DNA of 32,431 bases from Gulosibacter macacae. Lineage in GTDB: Bacteria > Actinomycetota > Actinomycetes > Actinomycetales > Microbacteriaceae. Positions 1-8,016 of this stretch are shown here, in pieces; the first letter of the stretch is position 1; every line of letters begins with the position of its first letter. The notes beneath the pieces are model-generated. The model was not told the DNA's origin, searched no databases, and saw nothing but the letters and a program-made list of their open reading frames with translations. The position numbers and the translations under genes are program-made. Where the stretch lies: assembly GCF_003865375.1 (NCBI RefSeq), contig NZ_RQVS01000020.1, positions 1 to 32,431 on the forward strand, given 5' to 3'.

Positions 1-81
1 ACCTCACAGCCGCTCTACACCCTCATCTGGGAAGAGCCGTTTATCGACGATGGCACTGCCATCACGCCATCTCAGCGATAA
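1..81 (+). CDS. C-terminal end of an unidentified protein (partial)
   Basis: The reading frame is open from base 1 to a TAA at 79-81 and encodes the last 26 residues of a protein, ending ...EEPFIDDGTAITPSQR. The start lies outside the window. A strong hairpin follows 30 bases downstream, which supports a real gene end. I do not recognise the family from so short a tail, and a chance open frame is possible. It is convergent with the thiolase-fold gene. Confidence 0.4.
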   Translation, partial: TSQPLYTLIWEEPFIDDGTAITPSQR

Positions 82-110
82 CAACACTGCGCTACGTGTG
101 GGACGAAGCT

Positions 111-139
111 GGCGCGGGGGTGCGTCTCGCCCCCGCGCC
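111..139. terminator. Bidirectional hairpin terminator between convergent genes
   Basis: A perfect 10-bp inverted repeat, GGCGCGGGGG (111-120) and CCCCCGCGCC (130-139), has a 9-base loop. It sits between the end of the partial + strand gene (81) and the end of the minus-strand thiolase-fold gene (161). There is no clear U tract, which is usual for GC-rich actinobacterial terminators. Confidence 0.65.
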
Positions 140-160
140 GGCCCGGGCCAACGGAACGGC

Positions 161-1324
161 TCAGGGCAGTTCGTTCGAGAGGATCACCGTCGCCGCGGCG
201 CTAAACATCGCGCCGACGCCCTGCACGAGGCTGGTGGTGACGCCCTCGACCTGCACGCACGCCTCGCCGCGCAACTGGCGCACTGCTTCCTGCAGCGCGA
301 ACATGCCGTACATGCCGCTGTGGGTGTACGAGAGGCCGCCGCCGTTCGTGTTCATGGGGAGTGTCCCGCCCGGTCGGGTGTGCCCGTCGGCGATGAAGGC
401 TCCCGACTCGCCGAACCCGACGAACCCGAGATCCTCGAGACCGTAGAGCGGCAGGTGCGCGAATGCGTCATAGACCATGAGGTGGTCGATGTCTGCCGGC
501 CCGAGTCTGGCGGCTCGGAATGCATCGGCCGAGGATCGGCGGAACGCGCCGAAGCTGCCGAGGTCGTCCATTTCGACGATGAGGGTTGATTCGGCCGACT
601 CACCCGAGCCGAGTACGTGCACGAGCCGATCTGCATTCCGCATCGATCGTGCTCGAGCGGCGCTTGTGAGGATGAGCGCGCCGCCCCCGTCGGTGACGAC
701 GCAGACCATGTCCTTGGTGAACGGGTAGGCGAGGTCGCGCTGCGCGAGCACCTCGTCGACCGTGATCGGTTCTCGACGGGAGGCCCGCTCGTTCGGCATC
801 GCCCACTCGCGCTGCGCGACGACGACCTCGGCGAGGTCGCGGCGATGCATTCCGCGCTCTTCCAGGAAGGCGAGCACTGGGGTGGTGAACGTCGCGTAGG
901 GCGCAATAGCGCCGTACACGTCTTGGAACTGTCCGGTGACCGTCGAGAAGTCCGTGCCAAACGGAAGCGGTGGCGCGGCGATCATCGATCGTCCTGATTC
1001 CCCATGGGTGATGAGCACGACCTCGGCGGCGCCAGTCGCGATCGCTGCGGCCGCGTGCCGAATGTGCGCGATGAAGCTCGTGCCGCCGATGTGCGTGCCG
1101 TCGATCCATCGCGGCCGGATGCCGAGGGCATCCGACACCTCCCACGGGAACACCGGACCGGCGGTCGCCACGCCATCGACGTCGATCGGACGGAGTCCTG
1201 CATCCGCGAGGGCGTTGCGGGCGGCCTCGCAGTGGAGGCCGACGTACGATCGGTCGGGCCGCACTCCGACCGTTGTGGTCTCGGCCGCCCCCACGATCGC
1301 GACGGCACCTCGGTGCATGTTCAT
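161..1324 (-). CDS. Thiolase-fold (lipid-transfer/SCP-x-like) protein without the nucleophilic cysteine
   Basis: This 387-residue protein of the thiolase superfamily starts at ATG 1324, which overlaps the upstream DUF35 gene by ATGA. Superfamily landmarks are present: an N-terminal VAIVGAAET segment, GGTSF at residues 80-84 where thiolases carry the active-site Cys, TDGGGALILT near 211-220, and an N..GGG....H segment with His335. Classical thiolases have Cys in the GGTSF position; this protein does not. It therefore belongs to the nonthiolytic lipid-transfer group. Some members of that group pair with a DUF35 protein and perform retro-aldol cleavage of side-chain CoA thioesters, as in steroid Ltp2/ChsH2. 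The adjacent DUF35 gene makes that pairing likely here (inference). The reaction and substrate are not proven. Confidence 0.85.
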   Translation of the reverse strand: MNMHRGAVAIVGAAETTTVGVRPDRSYVGLHCEAARNALADAGLRPIDVDGVATAGPVFPWEVSDALGIRPRWIDGTHIGGTSFIAHIRHAAAAIATGAAEVVLITHGESGRSMIAAPPLPFGTDFSTVTGQFQDVYGAIAPYATFTTPVLAFLEERGMHRRDLAEVVVAQREWAMPNERASRREPITVDEVLAQRDLAYPFTKDMVCVVTDGGGALILTSAARARSMRNADRLVHVLGSGESAESTLIVEMDDLGSFGAFRRSSADAFRAARLGPADIDHLMVYDAFAHLPLYGLEDLGFVGFGESGAFIADGHTRPGGTLPMNTNGGGLSYTHSGMYGMFALQEAVRQLRGEACVQVEGVTTSLVQGVGAMFSAAATVILSNELP

Positions 1325-1746
1325 CGGCGTGCCTCCTCGACCGCGGGGTGAAACATCGGCAGCCACTGCTCCCCGCGGGTGACGAAGTCGACCTCGAGGG
1401 GCATGTTCAGGACGAGCAGTTCCGGATCGGGATCGACGCCGATGAGATTCGTCATCATCCGTGGCCCCTCGTCGAGCGTGACGATGGCGATGATCTGGGG
1501 CTCGGTCACCTCGAACATCGGCAACGGCCGGTGGTTGATCACGTAGGACGACAGGCGCGCGCGTCCCGACACGACGGTCCACTCGACGGCGTCGGAGGCG
1601 CAAGTCGGGTCGGGGCAGAACGGGCGAGGATGGAAATAGTGCTTCCCGCACGCCGTGCAGCGCTGGATGCGCAGTTCACGTCGCGCGGTGCCTTCCCAGA
1701 ACTCCCGCGTCTCGGGGGTGGGGATGGGGGCTGGAGCGGGTGCCAT
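1321..1746 (-). CDS. DUF35 zinc-ribbon / OB-fold protein, probable partner of the thiolase-fold protein
   Basis: This 141-residue protein has the two-part layout of the DUF35 family. An N-terminal rubredoxin-like zinc ribbon carries four cysteines (RCTACGKHYF around residues 29-38, then CPDPTC around 44-49). A beta-rich OB fold follows (SYVINHRPLP...PQIIAIVTLDEGPRMMTNL). Members of this family bind CoA thioesters and form complexes with thiolase-fold enzymes. Its stop overlaps the start of the thiolase-fold gene by ATGA, so the two are translationally coupled. The Shine-Dalgarno sequence before ATG 1746 is weak. Confidence 0.85.
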   Translation of the reverse strand: MAPAPAPIPTPETREFWEGTARRELRIQRCTACGKHYFHPRPFCPDPTCASDAVEWTVVSGRARLSSYVINHRPLPMFEVTEPQIIAIVTLDEGPRMMTNLIGVDPDPELLVLNMPLEVDFVTRGEQWLPMFHPAVEEARR

Positions 1747-1773
1747 GGGCGGCTCTCTCGATCGGTGCGGTGA

Positions 1774-1813
1774 CCGGCGCGGCCCGGCGCGCAGCGTTGC
1801 CTGGCCGCGCCGG
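1774..1813 (-). terminator. Intercistronic hairpin, possible attenuator
   Basis: A perfect 11-bp inverted repeat, CCGGCGCGGCC (1774-1784) and GGCCGCGCCGG (1803-1813), has an 18-base loop. It lies in the 100-bp gap between the DapA-like gene and the DUF35 gene. On the minus-strand transcript it follows the DapA-like stop by about 33 bases. It could partly terminate transcription or protect the upstream mRNA. No U tract is present. Confidence 0.4.
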
Positions 1814-1846
1814 ATGGCGCAGGTTGTTCGGGGAGGGGGAGGCCGA

Positions 1847-2866
1847 TCAGGCCTGCACTCGCCCCTTGACGAATTCGCTGTCGGGGAGATCGGTGACGGG
1901 CAGCCCTGAGGCTTCCAGTGCCGACCGCGCCTGCTTCATGAGTCGGTCGGGGATGCGGGGGGCCGAGGCACGGAGGGCGCCGCCATTGAATCCGGCGAGC
2001 CACTCCTGATACTTCCAGCCGGTGCGGTTGATGACCGTGGTGCCCACCGCCGAGCCGGTGAGGATGGCGGTGTTGGCGGCGCGGGCGGGCGCGACCTGCC
2101 ACCACAGCTTCATTGCCGCCTCCCAGTCGCCGCGCTGCGCGAGCTCGAAGGCGCGCGGGAAGTAGTCGCTCATCCAGTTGGTGTTCGACGTACCCGAGAA
2201 CTGGAAGTCGATCACCGACATGAGTGGGATCGTCTCGCTTTCGATCGGGCAGGAGATGATCACCTCGTCGCTGAAGTGGTGCTGCATCTCCATGATGCCG
2301 CCGATGGTGGGGTAGCCCTGCTCCGCCTTGATCGCGACGATGTTCGGCACGGCGTCGAGCAAGCTGCGCACGAACGGCACCGGCATGCCGGCATTGTCGA
2401 TGCGTTCGAAGCCCCACGCCGGCAGGCCGAACAGCATACAACCGAGGTCGGTCGAGTCGGCGAGCGCCTTCGTGTAGTCGAACACCTCTTGGTGGGTGGT
2501 TGGCCAGAACGTCGTCGGGTACGACATGAGAACGCTGTCGACGCCCTCGGCCTCCGCGAGCTTGAGTGCCGAGATGTTCTTCTCGAGCGTGTCGAACGCG
2601 GCGTGGAAGAACAGCTGGAAGTCAGGGCCGGCTGCTTCGCGCGCGACCGCGGTGAACCGCGCGTTCTCTTCGGGAGTGATCGCGAGCTCGGTCACGAGGA
2701 GCGTCCCGGCGAATCCGAGTTCCTTGAGCTTGAGGATGTCGTGGCGGATCGCATTCTCGTTGAGTCGCTCGAAATCGGGTGTGTACGACGGCATCGTGAC
2801 GGCGATGGCACCCTTCCAGTGCTCCTTCGCCCAGGCGCGAGCCTGATCTTTGGTGTAATCGACCAT
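1847..2866 (-). CDS. Dihydrodipicolinate synthase (DapA/NahE) superfamily lyase
   Basis: This 339-residue TIM-barrel protein belongs to the class I pyruvate-type aldolase superfamily. The predicted Schiff-base lysine is Lys180 in NIVAIKAEQGYP. The substrate-loop region corresponding to GTTGE...L..EE is VTELAITPEE (residues 58-67). The segment that usually reads LYNxP reads LFGLP (145-149), so the catalytic tyrosine of DapA is replaced by Phe146. Length and an extended C-terminus fit the hydratase-aldolase branch that releases pyruvate and an aldehyde from aromatic breakdown products, but several other reactions occur in the superfamily. A good Shine-Dalgarno (AGAGGAAG) precedes ATG 2866. It is 15 bp downstream of the cyclodeaminase-family gene. 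The divergent aldehyde dehydrogenase could oxidise a released aldehyde (inference). Confidence 0.82.
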   Translation of the reverse strand: MVDYTKDQARAWAKEHWKGAIAVTMPSYTPDFERLNENAIRHDILKLKELGFAGTLLVTELAITPEENARFTAVAREAAGPDFQLFFHAAFDTLEKNISALKLAEAEGVDSVLMSYPTTFWPTTHQEVFDYTKALADSTDLGCMLFGLPAWGFERIDNAGMPVPFVRSLLDAVPNIVAIKAEQGYPTIGGIMEMQHHFSDEVIISCPIESETIPLMSVIDFQFSGTSNTNWMSDYFPRAFELAQRGDWEAAMKLWWQVAPARAANTAILTGSAVGTTVINRTGWKYQEWLAGFNGGALRASAPRIPDRLMKQARSALEASGLPVTDLPDSEFVKGRVQA

Positions 2867-2881
2867 GAGTTCTTCCTCTAC

Positions 2882-3895
2882 TTACTTTGCGGTGGTGACG
2901 ATTCCGACGGGCAGGTCGGTGCCGAGGCCCCGTTCGCGAGCGAGATCGACGAGGGCCTCGGCCACGACGATGTCTTGCAGGCCTGCCCCGGTGGACTTGT
3001 AGATTCGAATGCCGCGCGTCCGATCGATCTCGCGCTCGCCGAGCAGCACGTCGTTGAGCGAAGCGGTGAGCGCATCGACATCGACGCCGGCCGCGCGGGC
3101 GGCGAGCATGTCGCCGCTGCCGTGTACGACCTCGTCGACGCCGTCGGCCACCACGAGCGCGGCGCGGGCAAGGAGTTCGGCGGGGAGCTCGCGCTGGCCC
3201 GGTGTCGTCGATCCGATCGAAACGACCGTCGCGTCGGCGCCGATCCAGTCGGCCTCGACAGTCGGGGTCTCGTCTCGCGAGCGGGCTGCGCACAGCACGA
3301 GGTCGGCGTCCCTGACCGCCACCTCGGCCGAATCGACCGCGTGCACGGGCACGCCGAGCTCGTCGGCGAATCGCTCGGCGAACGCGACTCGGTTGCGCGG
3401 CGTGGGGCTGTAGACCCGGATCTCGGACAGTTCGACGACTTCGGCAAGGGCCGACGTGTGCGACTGCGCCTCGAACCCGGAGCCGACGACGGCGAGCACG
3501 AGCGGACGCTCGGGTGCGATCGTCGCGGCGCCGACGGCGCTGGTCGCTGCGGTCCGCAGACCGGTCACCCGATTGCCGTCGACGAGCGCGACGAGATCGG
3601 CGGTCTCCTTGTCGAAGAGCGAGATGAGGTAGCTCACGCGCAGGCCGTCGGCGAACGAGCCGTTGATCGACTTCGCGCCGAACAAACGACCACTCGTCGG
3701 GACCGAGGGCATCGTTCGCTGCCACTCCCGGCCGCTGTCCGCGAAGATGCGACCAGGATTGCGCGCATCATCGACCGGGGCCGAGTAGGCGGCGCGGATC
3801 GCGCGGATTGCGCTCGGCAAATCGGCGAGTTCGGCGACATCGGCGTCGGTGAGGAACAGCGTGGGTGCGGCGGGGGGCCGGGTGTCGGTGCTCAC
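2882..3895 (-). CDS. Ornithine cyclodeaminase / mu-crystallin family protein
   Basis: The protein has 337 residues, about the usual family length. It carries the Rossmann NAD(P) motif VVGSGFEAQSH (residues 136-146) and family signatures FGAKSING (72-79) and TGLRTAATSA (111-120). The lysine and arginine of those motifs match substrate-binding residues of the family. The start is GTG 3895, with AAGGAG six bases upstream. Members act as ornithine cyclodeaminases, ketimine reductases or alanine dehydrogenases. In a catabolic cluster it may reduce or deaminate an imine or amino acid intermediate, but the substrate is unknown. It is the first gene of the minus operon and shares a divergent promoter region with the aldehyde dehydrogenase, including a 15-bp inverted repeat. 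Confidence 0.85.
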   Translation of the reverse strand: MSTDTRPPAAPTLFLTDADVAELADLPSAIRAIRAAYSAPVDDARNPGRIFADSGREWQRTMPSVPTSGRLFGAKSINGSFADGLRVSYLISLFDKETADLVALVDGNRVTGLRTAATSAVGAATIAPERPLVLAVVGSGFEAQSHTSALAEVVELSEIRVYSPTPRNRVAFAERFADELGVPVHAVDSAEVAVRDADLVLCAARSRDETPTVEADWIGADATVVSIGSTTPGQRELPAELLARAALVVADGVDEVVHGSGDMLAARAAGVDVDALTASLNDVLLGEREIDRTRGIRIYKSTGAGLQDIVVAEALVDLARERGLGTDLPVGIVTTAK

Positions 3896-3942
3896 GTGTC
3901 ACTCCTTCGTGATCGTGGGGTTCAAAGTCGCTCTTTAAACAC

Positions 3943-3957
3943 GATACGTAGCGTATC
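3943..3957. promoter_or_regulatory. Predicted operator, site 1 (GATACG-TAG-CGTATC)
   Basis: This perfect inverted repeat has 6-bp arms and a 3-bp spacer, and extends to 7 bp with the flanking C/G. It sits in the 109-bp divergent region between the cyclodeaminase-family gene and the aldehyde dehydrogenase, so it could control both. Variants of the same 15-bp element occur at 6445, 15185 and 23271, each at a promoter. A TANNNT-type -10 candidate for the + gene is TATGCT at 3967-3972. The cognate regulator is unknown. Confidence 0.72.
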
Positions 3958-4004
3958 GCATTGCGCTATGCTGGGCAAGACATCCACTCGACGAGGAGCG
4001 CAAG

Positions 4005-5381
4005 ATGGCGATCGCGACCGTGAACCCCACCACCGGCAAGACCGAGATGCTCATTGAGCCGCACTCCGCGGCCGAGGTCGACGAGCGCATCGGGCAGGCG
4101 CACGCGGCTGCCGCAGAGCTCGGTCGAACGACATTCGAGCAGCGCCGTGCCTGGATGCACGCTGCGGCGGACTTTCTCGAGGGCCACGCCGAGGGTCTCG
4201 GCGAGCTCATCACGGTCGAGATGGGCAAGCCGATCGCGCAGTCGGTCGCTGAGGTGCGCAAGTCGGTGAAGGCGATGCGCTTTTACGCCGATCACTCCGA
4301 GACGTTTCTCGCAGATGTGCCGCTCGACGATCCTGCGCGGGTCGGCGCGTCAGCGGCCTGGTCGGTCTACCAGCCGCTCGGCGTCGTGCTCGCCGTGATG
4401 CCGTGGAACTACCCGATCTGGCAAGTCGTCCGCTTCGCGGCGCCAGCGCTCATGGCCGGAAACGCGGGGCTGCTCAAGCACGCGTCGAACGTGCCGCAGG
4501 CGGCGATGCTGTTCGACGACCTCTTCGAGCGCGGTGGTTTCCCGAAGGGGTCGTTCCGCACGCTCCTCATCGGCGGCGGCGAGGTCGCGCGCGTCATCGC
4601 TGATGACCGCGTTGCGGCCGTCACCCTCACCGGCTCCGAGTCGGCAGGGCGCTCGGTTGCGGCGACGGCCGGCGATCACCTGAAGAAGGCGGTGCTCGAG
4701 CTCGGTGGTTCCGACCCGTTCGTCGTGCTGCCCTCGGCGGACATCGCGGAGGCGGCGAAGACCGCGGTGGCGGCTCGCGTCAACAACAACGGCCAGGCCT
4801 GCATCGCGGGCAAGCGCTTCATCGTTCACACCGACGTCTACGAGGAGTTCGCCACCGAGTTCGTCCGGCGCATGTCCGAACTCGTGGTCGGCGACCCGCT
4901 CCGCCCTGAGACGGAGGTCGGCCCGATGGCTACCGAGCAGGGGCGGCAGGACGTCGTCGATCTCGTCGAGGACGCCCGGGCCAAGGGCGCGACGATCCTC
5001 ACCGGCGGTACGCTGCACGACGGTCGCGGCTGGTTCTATGCACCGACCGTCATCGCCGATCTCCCGAATGACGCCAGACTCGTGCAGGAGGAGGCCTTCG
5101 GTCCGGTCGCATCACTCTACCGCGCGTCCGACGTCGGCGACGCGCTCCGCATCGCGAATCAGACGACGTTCGGCCTCGGGAGCGCCGTGTGGACGAATGA
5201 TCCGAGCGAGCAGGAGCGATTCACCCGCGAGCTGGATGCCGGCGCCGTCTTCATCAACGGCATGACCGTGTCGTACCAAGAGCTGCCGTTCGGTGGCATC
5301 AAACGGTCGGGATTCGGTCGCGAGCTGGCCGAGGTCGGCCAGCGCGAGTTCTGCAACTTGAAGACCGTCTGGAAGGCCTGA
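4005..5381 (+). CDS. NAD(P)-dependent aldehyde dehydrogenase, succinate-semialdehyde dehydrogenase type
   Basis: This 458-residue aldehyde dehydrogenase has the length and features of the GabD1-type succinate-semialdehyde dehydrogenase subfamily. The oxyanion Asn135 is in MPWNYP, Lys158 is in LLKHASN, the general base Glu232 is in LELGGSDP, and the nucleophile Cys266 is in [11 protein letters not shown]. The C-terminal signature [11 protein letters not shown] is intact. It oxidises an aldehyde to the acid in the cytosol. In this cluster the aldehyde probably comes from the divergent aldolase-type operon or from ring-fission products (inference). The gene follows operator site 1 and has a GAGGAG Shine-Dalgarno before ATG 4005. 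True substrate range cannot be deduced. Confidence 0.92.
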   Translation: MAIATVNPTTGKTEMLIEPHSAAEVDERIGQAHAAAAELGRTTFEQRRAWMHAAADFLEGHAEGLGELITVEMGKPIAQSVAEVRKSVKAMRFYADHSETFLADVPLDDPARVGASAAWSVYQPLGVVLAVMPWNYPIWQVVRFAAPALMAGNAGLLKHASNVPQAAMLFDDLFERGGFPKGSFRTLLIGGGEVARVIADDRVAAVTLTGSESAGRSVAATAGDHLKKAVLELGGSDPFVVLPSADIAEAAKTAVAARVNNNGQACIAGKRFIVHTDVYEEFATEFVRRMSELVVGDPLRPETEVGPMATEQGRQDVVDLVEDARAKGATILTGGTLHDGRGWFYAPTVIADLPNDARLVQEEAFGPVASLYRASDVGDALRIANQTTFGLGSAVWTNDPSEQERFTRELDAGAVFINGMTVSYQELPFGGIKRSGFGRELAEVGQREFCNLKTVWKA

Positions 5382-5433
5382 CCGGAGCGGCGCGTTCGAT
5401 TCGGCCGATCGGCGGGGAACCGAGGGCACCCTC

Positions 5434-6348
5434 ATGGACTACAACCTTCTGCGGCCGTTGAGGGCGCTTCTCGAGGAACGCAGCGTCACCCGTGCCGCCG
5501 AGCGCCTACACCTGTCGCAGCCGTCGATGTCAGGCGCTCTCGCGAAGCTCCGAGCTCACTACGAGGACGAGCTGCTCGTGCGGCGCGGCAATCTTCACGA
5601 GCTCACGCCGCTCGCCGAGCGGCTGCTCGGCGTGCTGCCCACCGCGATTTCCGAAGTCGACCACGTCCTTCGGCTGCAGTCGGGTTTCGAGCCCGCTTCG
5701 AGCGAGCGCACGTTCGTCATCGCCGGGGTGGATGCGGCCATCGCGCGCGTCGCGCCGCCCCTCCTGCAGCTGGTCGCCGCGGAGGCTCCGGGAGTTCGGT
5801 TCGAGTTCCCGGCCGTCGACGGCCGACTCGTCGCGTCCGTGCCCGATTCGCTTCGCACGATCGACGGGGCCGTCCTTCCGCACGGGTACGCGTCGGGACT
5901 CGCGCGTCTCGATCTCCCGCCCGAATCCTGGGTGTGCTTGGTCGACGCCGAGGCGGGGGAAAAGGGGCTGCTCGATCGGCCGTGGGTCGAGACCATTCCC
6001 GCGCGAGAAGGCCTGCCGCCCGCGGCGATGCAACTGCGGATGCGCGGCATCGAGCTCGTGACCGTTGCGGCGACCCCGCACTTCTTCGTCCTGCCGTCGC
6101 TGTTGATCGGAACCGACCGGGTGGCGCTCGTGCCACGCGATCTTGCGGAGCGCGTAGTCGCGAACATCGACCGATTGCGGATGGTGGCGACGCCGGTCGA
6201 GCTCGAGCCGATTCGCGACGCATTCTGGTGGCACGGCGATCACGAGCGCGATGAGGGCCATCGGTGGCTCCGCGGTGCCCTCGCGGTGGTGCGGGACGGG
6301 CTCATCGGCGGGACCGATGGCGACTATCGCGGACTCGATCTTCAGTGA
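5434..6348 (+). CDS. LysR-family transcriptional regulator
   Basis: This 304-residue protein has an N-terminal winged helix-turn-helix (LRPLRALLEERSVTRAAERL, then HLSQPSMSGALAKLR; residues about 5-40). A periplasmic-binding-type effector domain follows (about 90-300). The N-terminus resembles the NodD/PcpR/LinR branch, which often responds to aromatic compounds. It starts 53 bp after the aldehyde dehydrogenase and precedes the hydroxylase operon, from which a strong hairpin separates it. It is a candidate activator of the flanking operons. The 15-bp shared operator is not a typical T-N11-A LysR box, so LysR is not its obvious reader. Confidence 0.9.
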   Translation: MDYNLLRPLRALLEERSVTRAAERLHLSQPSMSGALAKLRAHYEDELLVRRGNLHELTPLAERLLGVLPTAISEVDHVLRLQSGFEPASSERTFVIAGVDAAIARVAPPLLQLVAAEAPGVRFEFPAVDGRLVASVPDSLRTIDGAVLPHGYASGLARLDLPPESWVCLVDAEAGEKGLLDRPWVETIPAREGLPPAAMQLRMRGIELVTVAATPHFFVLPSLLIGTDRVALVPRDLAERVVANIDRLRMVATPVELEPIRDAFWWHGDHERDEGHRWLRGALAVVRDGLIGGTDGDYRGLDLQ

Positions 6349-6354
6349 TGATCA

Positions 6355-6389
6355 GTCGCGTGCGAGCCTGAGTGCAGGTCGCACGCGAC
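6355..6389 (+). terminator. Hairpin terminator after the LysR gene
   Basis: An 11-bp perfect inverted repeat, GTCGCGTGCGA (6355-6365) and TCGCACGCGAC (6379-6389), encloses a further 4-bp CCTG/CAGG stem with an AGTG loop. It starts 7 bases after the LysR stop codon and separates that gene from the promoter of the hydroxylase operon. Confidence 0.75.
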
Positions 6390-6413
6390 GAGGGTCGAGA
6401 CGGCGCATGGATG

Positions 6414-6442
6414 CTGACAACTGGGCCTTCCATGGGTAAGAT
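6414..6442 (+). promoter_or_regulatory. Predicted sigma-70-type promoter of the hydroxylase operon
   Basis: The -35 element CTGACA (6414-6419) matches 5 of 6 consensus bases. It is separated by 17 bp from a -10 element TAAGAT (6437-6442), which fits TANNNT. Transcription would start near 6449, inside operator site 2, an arrangement suited to repression. Confidence 0.65.
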
Positions 6443-6444
6443 AC

Positions 6445-6459
6445 GAAACGATACGTACT
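6445..6459. promoter_or_regulatory. Predicted operator, site 2 (GAAACG-ATA-CGTACT)
   Basis: This variant of the 15-bp inverted repeat overlaps the predicted transcription start of the hydroxylase operon. It matches site 1 at most arm positions and keeps the central CG-N3-CGTA core. The overlapping 10-mer ACGATACGTA (6448-6457) is identical to bases 3941-3950 of site 1, although offset relative to the repeat centre. Two GATACG half-sites lie at 6440 and 6450. Confidence 0.55.
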
Positions 6460-6478
6460 GGACACAAGGAGGTGTCTG

Positions 6479-7999
6479 GTGGTGGAAGCAATTGACGTGG
6501 ACGTCGTCGTGATCGGCGGCGGTCCGGCGGGCGTCGCGGCGCTCGCGCAACTCGGCGACGCCGGACTCACCGCAATCGGATTCGAGCGGGACGCCGACAT
6601 GTGGCCGACGGCTCGCGCCGTGCACTTCGATGGCGAGACGATGCGCTCACTGCAGCGTCTCGGCGTCGCTGAACAGTTCGCGGGCATCACCGTGCCCATG
6701 CGAAGCGTCGAGATCATCAACGAGGCCGGCGAGGTGCTCGTGCACGCCGACACCGATCGCCTCGGCTCGCAGGCGTGGAGTGATCACATCAGCTTCCATC
6801 AGCCCGACATCGAACGGCTCATGCGCACGGTGGTCGACGCCGCCGAGGGCGTCGAGCTTCGTCTCGGCCATCGGGTGACCGGGGTCCACGAAATCGACGG
6901 CGCGGTGAACGTCCGCACCGTCGACCGCGAGGGTGCAGAACGAGTCACGGTCGCCCGCTGGGTGATCGCCGCGGACGGCGCCCGCTCCGAGACGCGTCAG
7001 CGGCTCGGCATCACCGGTGAGAAGTTCGGCGAAGATGCCCAGTGGCTCGTGGTCGACGGCCAGCTCGTCGACGCGCCGGGCTACGCCGCCGACATGGTGC
7101 AACTCGGCGCCTACACGCGACCTGCGCTGTGGCTGCGGCTCCCCGGCACCCGCGTCCGCATGGAGTTCATGCTCATGCCGGGTGACGACCCCGACGAGAT
7201 CGTGACGCCCGAGGCCATCGAGCGGCTCAGTCGCGGGGTGCTCCCCGCGGACCGGTTCGCGCCCGATCGTCGCGCGATCTACACCTTCCGTGGCCGGATT
7301 GCCGAGCGTTGGCGCGACGGCCGCATCTTCCTCGTCGGCGACGCCGCCCACCAGGCCCCGCCGCTGTTTGGTCAGGGTTTGTGCGCCGGCATGCGCGACG
7401 TCGAGAATCTCGTCTGGAAGCTCGACCTCGTGGCGCGCGGCAAGGCCGACGAATCGCTCCTCGACACCTACGAGAGCGAGCGCAAGCCCCACGCCACCTA
7501 CTGGGTCGAGACCGCCGCGAACCAGGCCGTCATCATCCAGACCACCGACCCGGTGGTCGCCGCCCAGCGCGACGAGTTCATCAAGGCGCACCCCGAGGCC
7601 TCGGCCGAGCCGAGTGCCCCGCCGCTCGGCCCCGGTCTCCACGAGGGCGACCGGGACGAGCGCGCCGGCCGCCTCGGGATGCAGCCGATCCTCGCCGATG
7701 GGGTGCGCCTGGACGACATGGTGCGCCGCCGTTTCCTCGTCGCGACCACGCGCGAGCTCTACGACGGGCTCTCCGACGACGTGAAGTCGATCCTCGACGC
7801 CGATGACGAGACCGTCGTGCTGCTCGACCCCGCCAAAGTGTCACAACTGCTCGACGACGTCGGCGCCAGTGCCGTCGTCCACCGACCCGACCACTACGTG
7901 CTCGGCGTCGCCGACACGCCCGCCGACCTCGAACGCCTCGTGCGTCGCATCCCCACGCTCGCCCCCTCGCCCGCCGCGGTCGCGGCCCAGGCCAACTAG
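6479..7999 (+). CDS. FAD-dependent aromatic hydroxylase, MhpA-like
   Basis: This 506-residue class A flavoprotein monooxygenase has all three diagnostic motifs: GGGPAG (residues 13-18) for the FAD ADP moiety, the DG motif VIAADGARSETRQRLG (162-177), and the GD motif around FLVGDAAHQAPPLFGQG (284-300). The C-terminal thioredoxin-like region also fits the 3-(3-hydroxyphenyl)propionate hydroxylase (MhpA) group. The expected reaction is NAD(P)H- and O2-dependent ortho-hydroxylation of a phenol, making a catechol for the extradiol dioxygenase encoded next. An AAGGAGG sequence (6466-6472) precedes GTG codons at 6479 and 6482; either could be the start. It is the first gene of a five-gene operon. 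The exact phenol is unknown. Confidence 0.88.
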   Translation: MVEAIDVDVVVIGGGPAGVAALAQLGDAGLTAIGFERDADMWPTARAVHFDGETMRSLQRLGVAEQFAGITVPMRSVEIINEAGEVLVHADTDRLGSQAWSDHISFHQPDIERLMRTVVDAAEGVELRLGHRVTGVHEIDGAVNVRTVDREGAERVTVARWVIAADGARSETRQRLGITGEKFGEDAQWLVVDGQLVDAPGYAADMVQLGAYTRPALWLRLPGTRVRMEFMLMPGDDPDEIVTPEAIERLSRGVLPADRFAPDRRAIYTFRGRIAERWRDGRIFLVGDAAHQAPPLFGQGLCAGMRDVENLVWKLDLVARGKADESLLDTYESERKPHATYWVETAANQAVIIQTTDPVVAAQRDEFIKAHPEASAEPSAPPLGPGLHEGDRDERAGRLGMQPILADGVRLDDMVRRRFLVATTRELYDGLSDDVKSILDADDETVVLLDPAKVSQLLDDVGASAVVHRPDHYVLGVADTPADLERLVRRIPTLAPSPAAVAAQAN

Positions 8000-8016
8000 T
8001 CCCATTGGAGATCGTC

